From Chloroflexota bacterium (GTDB lineage Bacteria > Chloroflexota > Anaerolineae > Promineifilales > Promineifilaceae): a DNA stretch of 32,356 nt. The stretch spans positions 1 through 32,356 of the forward strand of contig JAJRYT010000048.1 of assembly GCA_024275635.1 (NCBI GenBank). The letters are read 5' to 3'. Shown piece by piece: positions 25,308-32,356 of this stretch; position 1 is the first letter of the stretch, and every line of letters starts with the position of its first letter. The position numbers were made by a program, and so were the translations under genes. The notes under the pieces were generated by a model. The model made no database searches. It saw only the letters and a program-made list of their open reading frames with translations, and had not been told where the DNA came from.

Positions 25308-28121
25308 ATGCCCACAACATACGTCGCCATTGACGTGGAAACAACCGGATTGGACGCCAATCGAGACGCCATCATCGAAGTGGCGGCGATCACATTCCAG
25401 GGCCAGGATATTCTGGATGAGTTTAGCTCCCTGGCTAATCCCAACCAGGAGATACCCGGCTTCATCACCCAATTAACCGGCATCAGCCAGAGTATGGTGG
25501 AAGATGCACCCAGCATGTTCGCCTTACGTTCACGCTTAAAGGCAATCCTGGCCGACCACGTCCTCGTCGGTCACAATGCCGACTTTGATTTGGGTTTCTT
25601 GAACGCTGAACGGTTGGGTATGGGCAACCACCGCATTGATACGCTGACTCTGGCCTCTATCCTGTTCCCCGAAGCCGGGCGCTTCAGCCTCGATGCGCTG
25701 GCCCGCCATCTTAATTTGCCCAACGCCGACGACGGCCAAAACCACCGCGCCTACGACGACGCCCTGCAAACGGTCGAACTGTTTCTGGCCTTGCGTGAAA
25801 AAGCGCGGGGATTGGACATCGCCCAACTGGAGGAAATTGTTCGGGCGGGCGGGCTGTTGGGCTGGCCGGAAACGCTCTTTTTTGAAGCTGTGCTGACCGA
25901 GAAGGCCAGGCAGGCGTTCACCAAAAGCCGCTCCGGGCAGCGCGTGGCCCGTCTCTTCAACCCGGACAAGCTGACCGGCCGTACCCTGATTGCCGACGAG
26001 AAGATCAAGCCATTGGATGGCGAAATGGTCGCCGGACTGATCCAGCCGGGCGGCAATTTTGAACGCGCCTTCTCCGGTTTCGAGTACCGGCCGCAGCAGG
26101 TAGAAATGCTGTCGGCGGTGGTGGAAGCGTTCAACAGCGGCGAGCATGTGTTGGTAGAAGCGGGGACCGGGACGGGCAAAAGTGTCGCCTACTTGCTGCC
26201 GGCGTTGTTTTGGGCGCATGAAAACGGCCGTCGCGTCGTCATCTCCACCAATACTATCAACCTGCAAGACCAGCTCATCCACAAAGATATCCCCGAACTG
26301 CAAAAAACGCTGCCTTTCGAAGTGCGCGCCGCCGTTCGCAAAGGACGCAGCAATTACCTCTGCACGCGCCTGTTCCAGCAGATGCGCCACAACGGCCCCA
26401 GCAGCGCCGACGAGATGATTTTGTTCGCCCGTATTTTGCTCTGGCTGCCGCATACCAAAACGGGCGACGTGGCCGAAGTCGCCCTGCGGACACCAGGGGA
26501 ACGGCAGGCGTGGGCGCGGCTGAACGGGGAAAACGCGACTTGCACGGCTGATAAATGCGCCCAGGAAAACTGCCCGCTCCATCTGGCCCGCCGCCGCGCC
26601 GAGCAAGCCCATCTGGTCATCGTCAATCATGCGCTGCTGCTTTCGGATGTCGCCAACAACGGACACATCCTACCGGAATTTTATGATTTGATTATTGACG
26701 AAGCTCATCACATGGAATCGGCCGTGACCAACAGCCTGGGATTTCGCGCCGACAAACGGTTTTTGGAAACGATTTTGGATGAAATCATCAAAACCCGCTC
26801 TGGCTTGATTGCCGATGTACAAAGCCGTACCCGCGCCAGCCTGCCGCCGGAGATGTTTGCCCAAATTGACCGGGTTATCAATGGCCTGCGCCGGAACGCG
26901 CAAACGGCCGTTATGGAATTGGAGGCGTTTTTCACAACGCTAAACTACTTTCTCCAGGATCATCTGCAAGCCCGCAGCAAGTACAGCCAGCAAATTCGGC
27001 TGGTTCAAGGGGTGCGTTCACAACCAGGGTATGATGAGGTTGAAATTAGCTGGGACAGTTTATACAAGGTCTTGGGGGAAATCCGCAAGGGGTTTGATCA
27101 GTTAGCTACCGGGTTAGGCGAGATTGTAGATGGGTATGATATTGAGGAAGGGGAAGATTTGCTGTTGACGCTGGCGAGTCACGGCCGTTCCCTCAAAGAA
27201 ACCCGCGACAACCTCAACGGCATCATCTCCGCTCCCCAAAACGACATGATCTACTGGGTCGAAGTATGGAAAGAGCGCGTTTCCCTGCACGCCGCGCCCC
27301 TGCACATCGGGCCGCTGGTTGAGGAACACATCTTCGAGGCCAAAGAGACCGTCATTCTCACCTCGGCCACCTTACGCACCGCCAGCCCTCTTGCCGGCAG
27401 CGCGGCGACGTTTGATTACATCAAAGAGCGGCTGTCCGGCCAGGATGTGGATGAACTGGCCGTCGGTTCCCCTTTTGATTATAAAAACGCCACCCTGCTC
27501 TACCTGGTCAGCGATATCCCAGAGCCGAACCAGCCCGGCTACCAACGTTACCTGGAAGAGGCGATCATTGACGTCGCCAAAGCGCTGGGTGGGCGCACGC
27601 TGGTTTTGTTCACCGCTTACGGCCATTTGACACGAACCGCCCGCGCCGTGGAAGGGGCGTTGGGCGCAGCCGGCATCACCACCCTGGCGCAAACGCAGGG
27701 CGCCTCGCGGCAGCAGCTGCTGGCCCAGTTCAAACAAGCGGGAAGCCGTTCTGTGCTGTTAGGCACGCGCTCATTCTGGGAAGGGGTGGATGTGCCCGGC
27801 GACGCTCTCCAGGCTGTCCTGATTGCCAAAGTTCCGTTTGACGTCCCCTCCAACCCCATTTTTGCCGCCCGCTCGGAAACGTATGACAACCCGTTTTATG
27901 AATACTCGGTGCCGGAGGCGGTGCTGCGGTTCCGGCAGGGGTTCGGCCGTCTGATTCGCCGCCAAAGCGATGAAGGGGTGGTCGTTATCCTGGATAAGCG
28001 GGTACTGAGCAAACGGTATGGACAGATGTTCCTAGACGCTTTGCCGGAATGTACAACGCTGCGCCAGCGAAACGGCCGTCTGGGGGAGTTAACCTTACGC
28101 TGGCTCAACCGCGACAAGTAG
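25308..28121 (+). CDS. dinG: DnaQ-like 3'-5' exonuclease fused to DinG-family helicase
   Basis: ATG 25308 is eight bases after AAGGA; an ATG at 25299 is too close to the site. The 937-residue product starts with a DEDDh exonuclease (about 1-165; D9 and E11 in AIDVETTG, HNADFD, and NHRAYDDA near the end), then a short spacer and an XPD/DinG SF2 helicase. Walker A AGTGTGKS has K291, the DEAH box is D464-H467, and the motif TSATL lies near 690. Late helicase motifs include GTRSFWEGVDVPG and RFRQGFGRLIRR. Four cysteines, C352, C412, C417 and C422, sit where the 4Fe-4S cluster of DinG/XPD binds. The fusion is the Firmicutes-type DinG layout, but unlike the reported S. aureus form Walker A and the iron-sulfur cysteines are intact, so helicase activity is expected. 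Probable role: resolving structured or RNA:DNA hybrid DNA in repair or replication. Confidence 0.93.
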   Translation: MPTTYVAIDVETTGLDANRDAIIEVAAITFQGQDILDEFSSLANPNQEIPGFITQLTGISQSMVEDAPSMFALRSRLKAILADHVLVGHNADFDLGFLNAERLGMGNHRIDTLTLASILFPEAGRFSLDALARHLNLPNADDGQNHRAYDDALQTVELFLALREKARGLDIAQLEEIVRAGGLLGWPETLFFEAVLTEKARQAFTKSRSGQRVARLFNPDKLTGRTLIADEKIKPLDGEMVAGLIQPGGNFERAFSGFEYRPQQVEMLSAVVEAFNSGEHVLVEAGTGTGKSVAYLLPALFWAHENGRRVVISTNTINLQDQLIHKDIPELQKTLPFEVRAAVRKGRSNYLCTRLFQQMRHNGPSSADEMILFARILLWLPHTKTGDVAEVALRTPGERQAWARLNGENATCTADKCAQENCPLHLARRRAEQAHLVIVNHALLLSDVANNGHILPEFYDLIIDEAHHMESAVTNSLGFRADKRFLETILDEIIKTRSGLIADVQSRTRASLPPEMFAQIDRVINGLRRNAQTAVMELEAFFTTLNYFLQDHLQARSKYSQQIRLVQGVRSQPGYDEVEISWDSLYKVLGEIRKGFDQLATGLGEIVDGYDIEEGEDLLLTLASHGRSLKETRDNLNGIISAPQNDMIYWVEVWKERVSLHAAPLHIGPLVEEHIFEAKETVILTSATLRTASPLAGSAATFDYIKERLSGQDVDELAVGSPFDYKNATLLYLVSDIPEPNQPGYQRYLEEAIIDVAKALGGRTLVLFTAYGHLTRTARAVEGALGAAGITTLAQTQGASRQQLLAQFKQAGSRSVLLGTRSFWEGVDVPGDALQAVLIAKVPFDVPSNPIFAARSETYDNPFYEYSVPEAVLRFRQGFGRLIRRQSDEGVVVILDKRVLSKRYGQMFLDALPECTTLRQRNGRLGELTLRWLNRDK

Positions 28122-28330
28122 CCTTTTCTATACCCCCCCCTGGCCACAATGTAAGATACATTGAAAGCCCAACCGGTAAAATTAAATCATTGCGCTCCCC
28201 ATAAAATATGTCTTTAGTCCTATGTACATACATCTGGGTTGCCAATTAAGATAGGATAACGTAGGAGCGCAAGCAACGCCCCCTTCAACCCAAGAAGTTC
28301 CGTATTTTTTCTAACAGGAGAGAGTCTATT

Positions 28331-30331
28331 ATGAAACTGTATCGTTCCCGTGTATTGATGGCTGTTTTGCTGGCTGTCATGATTGGATTATTTTTAACGG
28401 CTTGTGGCGGCAATGACGAACCCACGCCTACGCCAGAACCACAAGTAGTGGACACACCGGTTCCCCCGCCCCCTACCGACACGCCGGTTCCGCCCCCTAC
28501 CGACACGCCGGTTCCCCCCCCACCCACAGAGACCCCTATGCCCGATTTAGCGGCTGATTTCACCCTCTTTGAAAGCGACGAGGGCGGGTATTCAGTTAAA
28601 TATCCCGGCGATTGGGTTACAGCTGGATTCGCGGGCATTACAACATTAGCCTCCAACGAGGCTTTGTTGGATGCGCCCGATCCTGGGGAAGAAGGCGGCA
28701 TCGCCATCATCGTTAGCGGCGATGCGGCCGATTTTACCAGCAGTGACCCAGTAGAAATGATGACCGAGGCAGTTAGTGAATTTGGTTTGGCCAGCGATGC
28801 TGAAATGACGGAAGGGCCAACGGCCGTTACCATCAACGGGAAAGATGGGGCTACGGCCGTTATCAACGGGACGAACGATAATGGCAGCCCATTTATCGCC
28901 TTCGTCACCATCATTGCCGATGAAGCGCGCAGCGTTATCATGATTGCCGCCACGCCCGCTGAAACCGAAGCCGACTTCCGCCCCACCTTTGAAGCAATGG
29001 CCAACAGCATCGAGGTCTATGAACCCACAGCGCCTGAAGTCAATCTGCCCACCAGCGAAGGCTTCCTGCTTTATGGCGACACCACCACCGGGGCCGTCAC
29101 CGCCGACGGCCCTTCCACCTGGGAATTTATCGGTCTGGAGGGTGAAGTGATTGATATCATTGTGCGCCCATTAGCTGATGATTTTGACGCCATCCTTGAC
29201 GTCTTGGATGAATCCGGCAATTCCATTCTGGAATTTGAAATTGACGAATCCTTCGGCGTAGAGGAACTGCGTGGGTTTACACTCCCCGCCAGCGGCAATT
29301 TCTTTATCGTCATCAGCGGCTTTGCCGACTCGGTCGGCGATTACGAACTAACCCTGGCTGAAGCCGGCACGCTGACCGGCGCTGAGGGCGTTATCAGCTA
29401 CGGCGAAACGCTGTCCGGCTCTGTCATTTCTGAAGATGGCTCAACCTGGAGCTTCTCCGGTACAGAAGGTGATTTTGTAGACATCACCGTCGTACCCTTC
29501 AATGAGTTTGATCTGGTTGTGGATGTTCTCGATTCCAGCGGTTTATCCATTCTTGATGAAAGCCCTATAGATGTTTCTTTTGATACCGAGTTTATTCGCG
29601 TCCAGCGCCTGCCCAGCAGCGGCCAATATACCATCCTCATCACCGGCTTCAAAGATGAGGATGGTAATTCTGAGATTGGGGATTACGAATTGACGTTGGG
29701 CTTGAGCAATGGCGGCCAACCTGGCAGCATTATCTTCGCCAATGCCACGTTAAACGCTGAAAATATCGAGGGACACGCCTTCCCCTTTTCCGCACTGGCT
29801 GGCGAGGTTGTTACCTTCCAGGTCGATCCGGTATTTGAGTTGGATGTGATTGTTGAAGTTTATAATGATGACACTGATGAATTGCTGGAAGAAGCGGACC
29901 TGTACACTGGCTTTGAAGAGATAGTTTTTACTGTGCCCGAAGATGGTAATTATTACTTCCAAGTAAAGCGGTTTGAGGAAACGGCCGGCGATTATGAGGC
30001 CACTATACTTGGTGCGGACACAGTTATCTTTGAACTGGCCGTTGGCGATGGGGTGATCGGCCGTTTCAACGAAGACGGCATCATCGAATATCTGTTCCGG
30101 GGAGCGGCGGGCAGCGTCCTTGTCCTCACGGCCGAAACCGATGACGAGCTTGACCTGGTGCTGGAAATCCTGGACATGGATGATAATTCATTGGCTCAGG
30201 TGGATGATGAAATGTCTGGCGGCTCTGAGACGCTCACATACACATTCGAGACCGATCAGCCTGTGTTTATCCGCGTCAGTGAATTCTTTAGCGAACAAGG
30301 GCAGTTTATCTTGCTGTTGGACGCTGAATAG
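28331..30331 (+). CDS. lipoprotein with PsbP/DcrB-like domain and four PPC-like repeats
   Basis: ATG 28331 follows AGGAGAG. The 666-residue product has a lipoprotein signal (lipobox LTAC, C25), then a Pro-rich linker with a repeated TDTPVPPP unit (DNA repeat at about 28450-28530). A domain at about 75-235 (FTLFESDEGGYSVKYPGDW...) resembles PsbP/DcrB-like solute or surface domains. Four beta-sandwich repeats follow, of about 100-110 residues, starting near 238, 350, 468 and 575; each shows a G-x-L/T...W-x-F...G-x-x-V-x-I opening and a GxYxLxL-type end, typical of bacterial pre-peptidase C-terminal domains that stabilise or anchor extracellular proteins. No catalytic domain is present. The protein is strongly acidic. 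It is probably a surface lipoprotein; the function is unknown. It ends before the terminator at 30383-30420. Confidence 0.82.
   Translation: MKLYRSRVLMAVLLAVMIGLFLTACGGNDEPTPTPEPQVVDTPVPPPPTDTPVPPPTDTPVPPPPTETPMPDLAADFTLFESDEGGYSVKYPGDWVTAGFAGITTLASNEALLDAPDPGEEGGIAIIVSGDAADFTSSDPVEMMTEAVSEFGLASDAEMTEGPTAVTINGKDGATAVINGTNDNGSPFIAFVTIIADEARSVIMIAATPAETEADFRPTFEAMANSIEVYEPTAPEVNLPTSEGFLLYGDTTTGAVTADGPSTWEFIGLEGEVIDIIVRPLADDFDAILDVLDESGNSILEFEIDESFGVEELRGFTLPASGNFFIVISGFADSVGDYELTLAEAGTLTGAEGVISYGETLSGSVISEDGSTWSFSGTEGDFVDITVVPFNEFDLVVDVLDSSGLSILDESPIDVSFDTEFIRVQRLPSSGQYTILITGFKDEDGNSEIGDYELTLGLSNGGQPGSIIFANATLNAENIEGHAFPFSALAGEVVTFQVDPVFELDVIVEVYNDDTDELLEEADLYTGFEEIVFTVPEDGNYYFQVKRFEETAGDYEATILGADTVIFELAVGDGVIGRFNEDGIIEYLFRGAAGSVLVLTAETDDELDLVLEILDMDDNSLAQVDDEMSGGSETLTYTFETDQPVFIRVSEFFSEQGQFILLLDAE
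28450..28530 (+). repeat. tandem repeat encoding the Pro-rich linker
   Basis: Three units beginning GACAC(A/G)CCGGTTCC, 24-27 bases each, encode the repeated TDTPVPPP linker of the lipoprotein. Tandem linkers like this often vary in copy number between strains. Confidence 0.75.
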
Positions 30332-30382
30332 AATGTGCTGACTGTCTGGCCAGCAGGCGGCCGGACACAGTAATTTGTTTTG

Positions 30383-30420
30383 AAACTGGCGCAGTTTTCC
30401 CAAACTGCGCCAGTTTTTTT
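30383..30420 (+). terminator. terminator after the PPC-repeat lipoprotein gene
   Basis: Perfect 15-bp arms 30383-30397 and 30402-30416 around a 4-base loop, then seven T (30414-30420). The - strand flank (TTTCAAAACAA) is weaker, but it lies five bases from the folB stop and may also end folB. Confidence 0.93.
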
Positions 30421-30424
30421 ATGC

Positions 30425-30784
30425 TCAATCAGCGCGAACCCGTTCAATCTCAACCCCCACCGATCCGGCGAAGGGAAGCGCGTCCGGCTTTTCTACGCGC
30501 ACACGCACGCGTTCTACACCAAATTCGGTCAGGATGATGCTGGCAATGTCGCTGGCTAACTTCTCAGCGAGGAGGGGGGCGGCCGTTGCCACATGTTCAA
30601 TTATCCGCCGCGAAACCCGTTCATAATCCACGGCGTCTTCTATCGCATCGCTGGCCGCTGCCGGGCGCACGCTGGCATACATGATGATATTAATGAGGAT
30701 ATTTTGTGTCTGGACGCGCTCTTTCGGATAAATGCCCAGGATGCCGCGCACGCGCAAATCTTTAATGATGATTTTGTCGGTCAT
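30425..30784 (-). CDS. folB: dihydroneopterin aldolase
   Basis: A 119-residue enzyme of folate synthesis that cleaves 7,8-dihydroneopterin to 6-hydroxymethyl-dihydropterin and glycolaldehyde. Catalytic residues sit at standard positions: E22 (GIYPKE), Y54 (VDYERV), E74 (LLAEKLA) and K99 (VEKPDALP). Length and the RVRGILGI start are typical. The start is ATG 30784, with no strong ribosome site visible. Other folate genes (folP, folK) are not in the window, so it stands alone or follows the hydrolase gene 62 bases upstream on the same strand. Confidence 0.95.
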   Translation of the reverse strand: MTDKIIIKDLRVRGILGIYPKERVQTQNILINIIMYASVRPAAASDAIEDAVDYERVSRRIIEHVATAAPLLAEKLASDIASIILTEFGVERVRVRVEKPDALPFAGSVGVEIERVRAD

Positions 30785-30846
30785 AAGAGAAAGCTGGTCA
30801 GCGCTTCAGCTTGTCAGCCCGTCGGCTGAAATGCTGAATTGCTGTC

Positions 30847-31677
30847 CTACAGATGCGCTTCCAGCCACTGTTCCAGATCGGCCGTGACCTGCTCATGGTG
30901 AATGTCGTTGTGGGATTCATGGAAGCCGCCATCGTAGAGAATGCGCTGCTTGTCAGGGTAGGTCACGTTGGCGAAGAAGGCAGCGCTGTCTTCGGGCGAT
31001 ATCAGGGCGTCGGCCTGTCCGTGAATGATTAACAGGGGCAGATTGATGTCGGCGGCGTGGGCTTGTGTCCAGGTAACGGCCGTTGTCATTTCCGTACTGG
31101 TGCGCGGTGTGCCCATGCTGTGAACAAGCGGGTCGTTTTGATACGCTTCCACCTCAGTCTCATCGCGGGAAATCGTGCTGGCGTCCAGGCCCGTGTTGAC
31201 GCCCAGCGACGGCCAGACACGGGAAAGCAGGCGGCTGATGAAGATTAGGGCCGGGGAGATGTTGGGCTGGCCTAGTAAGGGCGCGGAGGCGATAACGCCC
31301 TGCCAGCCTTCCGGGTGGCGCAGGATGTATTCCAGCACAATGAGGCCGCCCATGCTGTGTCCCATGAGAAAAAGCGGGAGATCGGGGTGTTGGCCGGTAA
31401 TAAACTGCTTAAATGCGACTACATCGCCGCGAAATTCGGCCCAGTCGTTGACATGACCGCGTTTGCCGGGGGAACGGCCGTGTCCGCGATGATCAAAGCC
31501 GTAAATGGCATATCCTTTGGGAACCAGGTGATTGACGACATTTTTATAACGGCCGCTGTGTTCGCCAAAGCCATGCACCAGGGCCATGATCGCTTTGGGC
31601 GGTGTGTCAGGCAGCCAGCTTTGGGTATACAATTCCAGACCGCCAAACCCCTTAAATGTTCCTTCGTTATGTTTCAT
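30847..31677 (-). CDS. alpha/beta hydrolase, monoacylglycerol-lipase-like
   Basis: A 276-residue alpha/beta hydrolase of the Hydrolase_4 group. The triad is visible: S108 in GHSMGG (nucleophile elbow), D223 in IIHGQADALISPEDS, and H253 in YDGGFHESHND; the oxyanion HG motif lies in LVHGFGEHSGRY (34-45) and is followed by FDHRGHGRSPGKRGH. This set is typical of monoacylglycerol lipases and lysophospholipases, which release fatty acids from monoglycerides. The lid region (about 135-200) is of normal size. It has no signal peptide, so it is probably cytosolic or membrane-associated. ATG 31677 follows GGAGAG on the - strand. The substrate is inferred from family only. Confidence 0.9.
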   Translation of the reverse strand: MKHNEGTFKGFGGLELYTQSWLPDTPPKAIMALVHGFGEHSGRYKNVVNHLVPKGYAIYGFDHRGHGRSPGKRGHVNDWAEFRGDVVAFKQFITGQHPDLPLFLMGHSMGGLIVLEYILRHPEGWQGVIASAPLLGQPNISPALIFISRLLSRVWPSLGVNTGLDASTISRDETEVEAYQNDPLVHSMGTPRTSTEMTTAVTWTQAHAADINLPLLIIHGQADALISPEDSAAFFANVTYPDKQRILYDGGFHESHNDIHHEQVTADLEQWLEAHL

Positions 31678-31893
31678 GGGACTCTCCTCTTTCTAAATTG
31701 TTTGTAGAAATTTATCGTAGAATGATACTTTTGTGCAAGAAGTTGCGCTTCAATAAGTTTCAGTAAATCCAAAATCGGCCACGAATTGCACAAATTTCAC
31801 GAATTAAAACCGTCCTGATTCATGTAATTCTGTAATGGCCAAAGGTTGTTTGCAATCTTCGCCGATGAATGAATTCATCGTCTGCCACTATAA

Positions 31894-31944
31894 GACCGGG
31901 GCAAAATTTCATTTGCCCGCGTCAAAAAATATTTTACCCCGGTC
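31894..31944. repeat. inverted repeat GACCGGGGCAAAAT
   Basis: Arms 31894-31907 and 31931-31944 match at 13 of 14 positions around a 23-base loop. No T-run follows. Confidence 0.7.
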
Positions 31945-32024
31945 AAATTCAAGTTTCCGCACTGGCGTTTGTAAACCAAGCCCTTTTGTGGCGTGGTTCA
32001 TTTTTGACAAAATCATCTTTACAA

Positions 32025-32053
32025 TTAGATGTGGATTGGAAATCCACATCTAA
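32025..32053. repeat. perfect 13-bp hairpin
   Basis: Arms 32025-32037 and 32041-32053 (TTAGATGTGGATT) pair perfectly around GGA. A second small palindrome, AGTGCGTT-GA-AACGCACT, follows at 32061-32078. Confidence 0.8.
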
Positions 32054-32076
32054 TACAAAAAGTGCGTTGAAACGCA

Positions 32077-32220
32077 CTAAGGAATGAGGATTTTATTAAA
32101 CCGGAAACTTGTCATTCCCGCGCAGGCGGGAATCCATGCTTGTGACTTGGATGGATACCTGCCTTTCGCAGGTATGACAGCAATTGAAGTTAGGTGATTT
32201 ATTTAATCCTCATTCCTAAG
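32077..32220. mobile_element. 144-base MITE-like element with terminal inverted repeats
   Basis: Terminal arms 32077-32092 and 32205-32220 (CTAAGGAATGAGGATT and its complement) match at 15 of 16. Inside lie an outer GTCAT/ATGAC pair (32111-32115, 32174-32178) and two small hairpins, ATTCCCGC/GCGGGAAT (32114-32133) and ATACCTGC/GCAGGTAT (32155-32175). The GTCATTCCCGC...GCGGGAATCCA core is a repeat form seen in many unrelated bacterial genomes. No coding capacity, so non-autonomous at best. Confidence 0.65.
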
Positions 32221-32356
32221 CTCGACTTTGTACATTCCTAACAGATTGCTTCTAAACCGTACTCGACCGCGTGGGTTTGTATTCAAATAATATTTGCATG
32301 TCACCCTTTTTATGCGATGTTCAAATATTCGTACTCGAGTAAAGTTGCATTGACTA

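Larger units (their letters stand above)
31678..32356. other. 679-base gene-free region of inverted repeats at the right edge
   Basis: No protein gene is supported. It holds degenerate 8-9-base TTCGTG units (about 31780-31805), a 14-bp inverted repeat (31894-31944), hairpins at 32025-32053 and 32061-32078, and a 144-base element with terminal inverted repeats (32077-32220). From 32221 to the window end nothing was recognised. Confidence 0.7.

Noticed and set aside
25536..26666. Long - strand open frame opposite dinG
   Set aside because: Antisense to the exonuclease and helicase motifs of dinG; no protein features.

Overview
The window is a 32.4 kb, moderately GC-rich bacterial segment. It most resembles Chloroflexota, probably the Anaerolineae/Caldilineae side. 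This is inferred from gene content (VanW-type protein, large secreted subtilase ending in YLPVVFK, lipoproteins with Thr/Pro linkers, AI-2E family permease, a separate methylmalonyl-CoA mutase large chain with its epimerase) and from the repeat-rich spacers. No rRNA, tRNA, phage gene, transposase or CRISPR array was recognised.

Layout, left to right. (1) 1-3572, + strand: a VanW-domain cell-wall protein cut by the left edge, then a polytopic GT-C-like membrane glycosyltransferase ending at a strong terminator. (2) 3591-5409: a short-unit repeat element, then a lactate-permease-type transporter on the - strand. (3) 5447-12046, + strand: secreted S8 protease, pdxH, a SpoU/TrmH RNA methyltransferase and an AI-2E family permease, separated by palindromic repeats. 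(4) 11985-18717, - strand: map, a small four-helix membrane protein, a 563-base spacer holding a strong candidate for a structured small RNA, the methylmalonyl-CoA epimerase / mutase / M50-type peptidase cluster, a second copy of the repeat element, and mdh. (5) 19042-24931, - strand: two secreted carbohydrate-active lipoproteins, one a beta-helix joined to two GH114-type domains, the other a GH5-type enzyme whose reading frame is broken by one in-frame TAA. (6) 25265-30420, + strand: a DnaQ-exonuclease/DinG helicase fusion and a lipoprotein with four pre-peptidase-C-like repeats. (7) 30425-31677, - strand: folB and a monoacylglycerol-lipase-like hydrolase. The last 680 bases are nested inverted repeats with no gene.

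How genes work together. The epimerase, mutase large chain and Mdh fit the propionyl-CoA/methylmalonyl-CoA to succinyl-CoA to malate/oxaloacetate route; the B12-binding chain of the mutase must lie outside the window. The two lipoproteins at 19042-24931 look like a co-transcribed extracellular polysaccharide-cleaving pair. PdxH, FolB and Map are housekeeping.

The most unusual signals are: (a) the palindrome ACGGCCGT, found by eye about 40 times in genes of both strands and in all three reading frames, where less than about two would be expected from base composition; (b) a roughly 160-nt rod-shaped RNA candidate at 13766-13924 with its own extended -10 promoter and U-tract end; (c) the beta-helix/GH114/GH114 architecture beside the broken GH5 gene; and (d) several families of short-unit and palindromic repeats.
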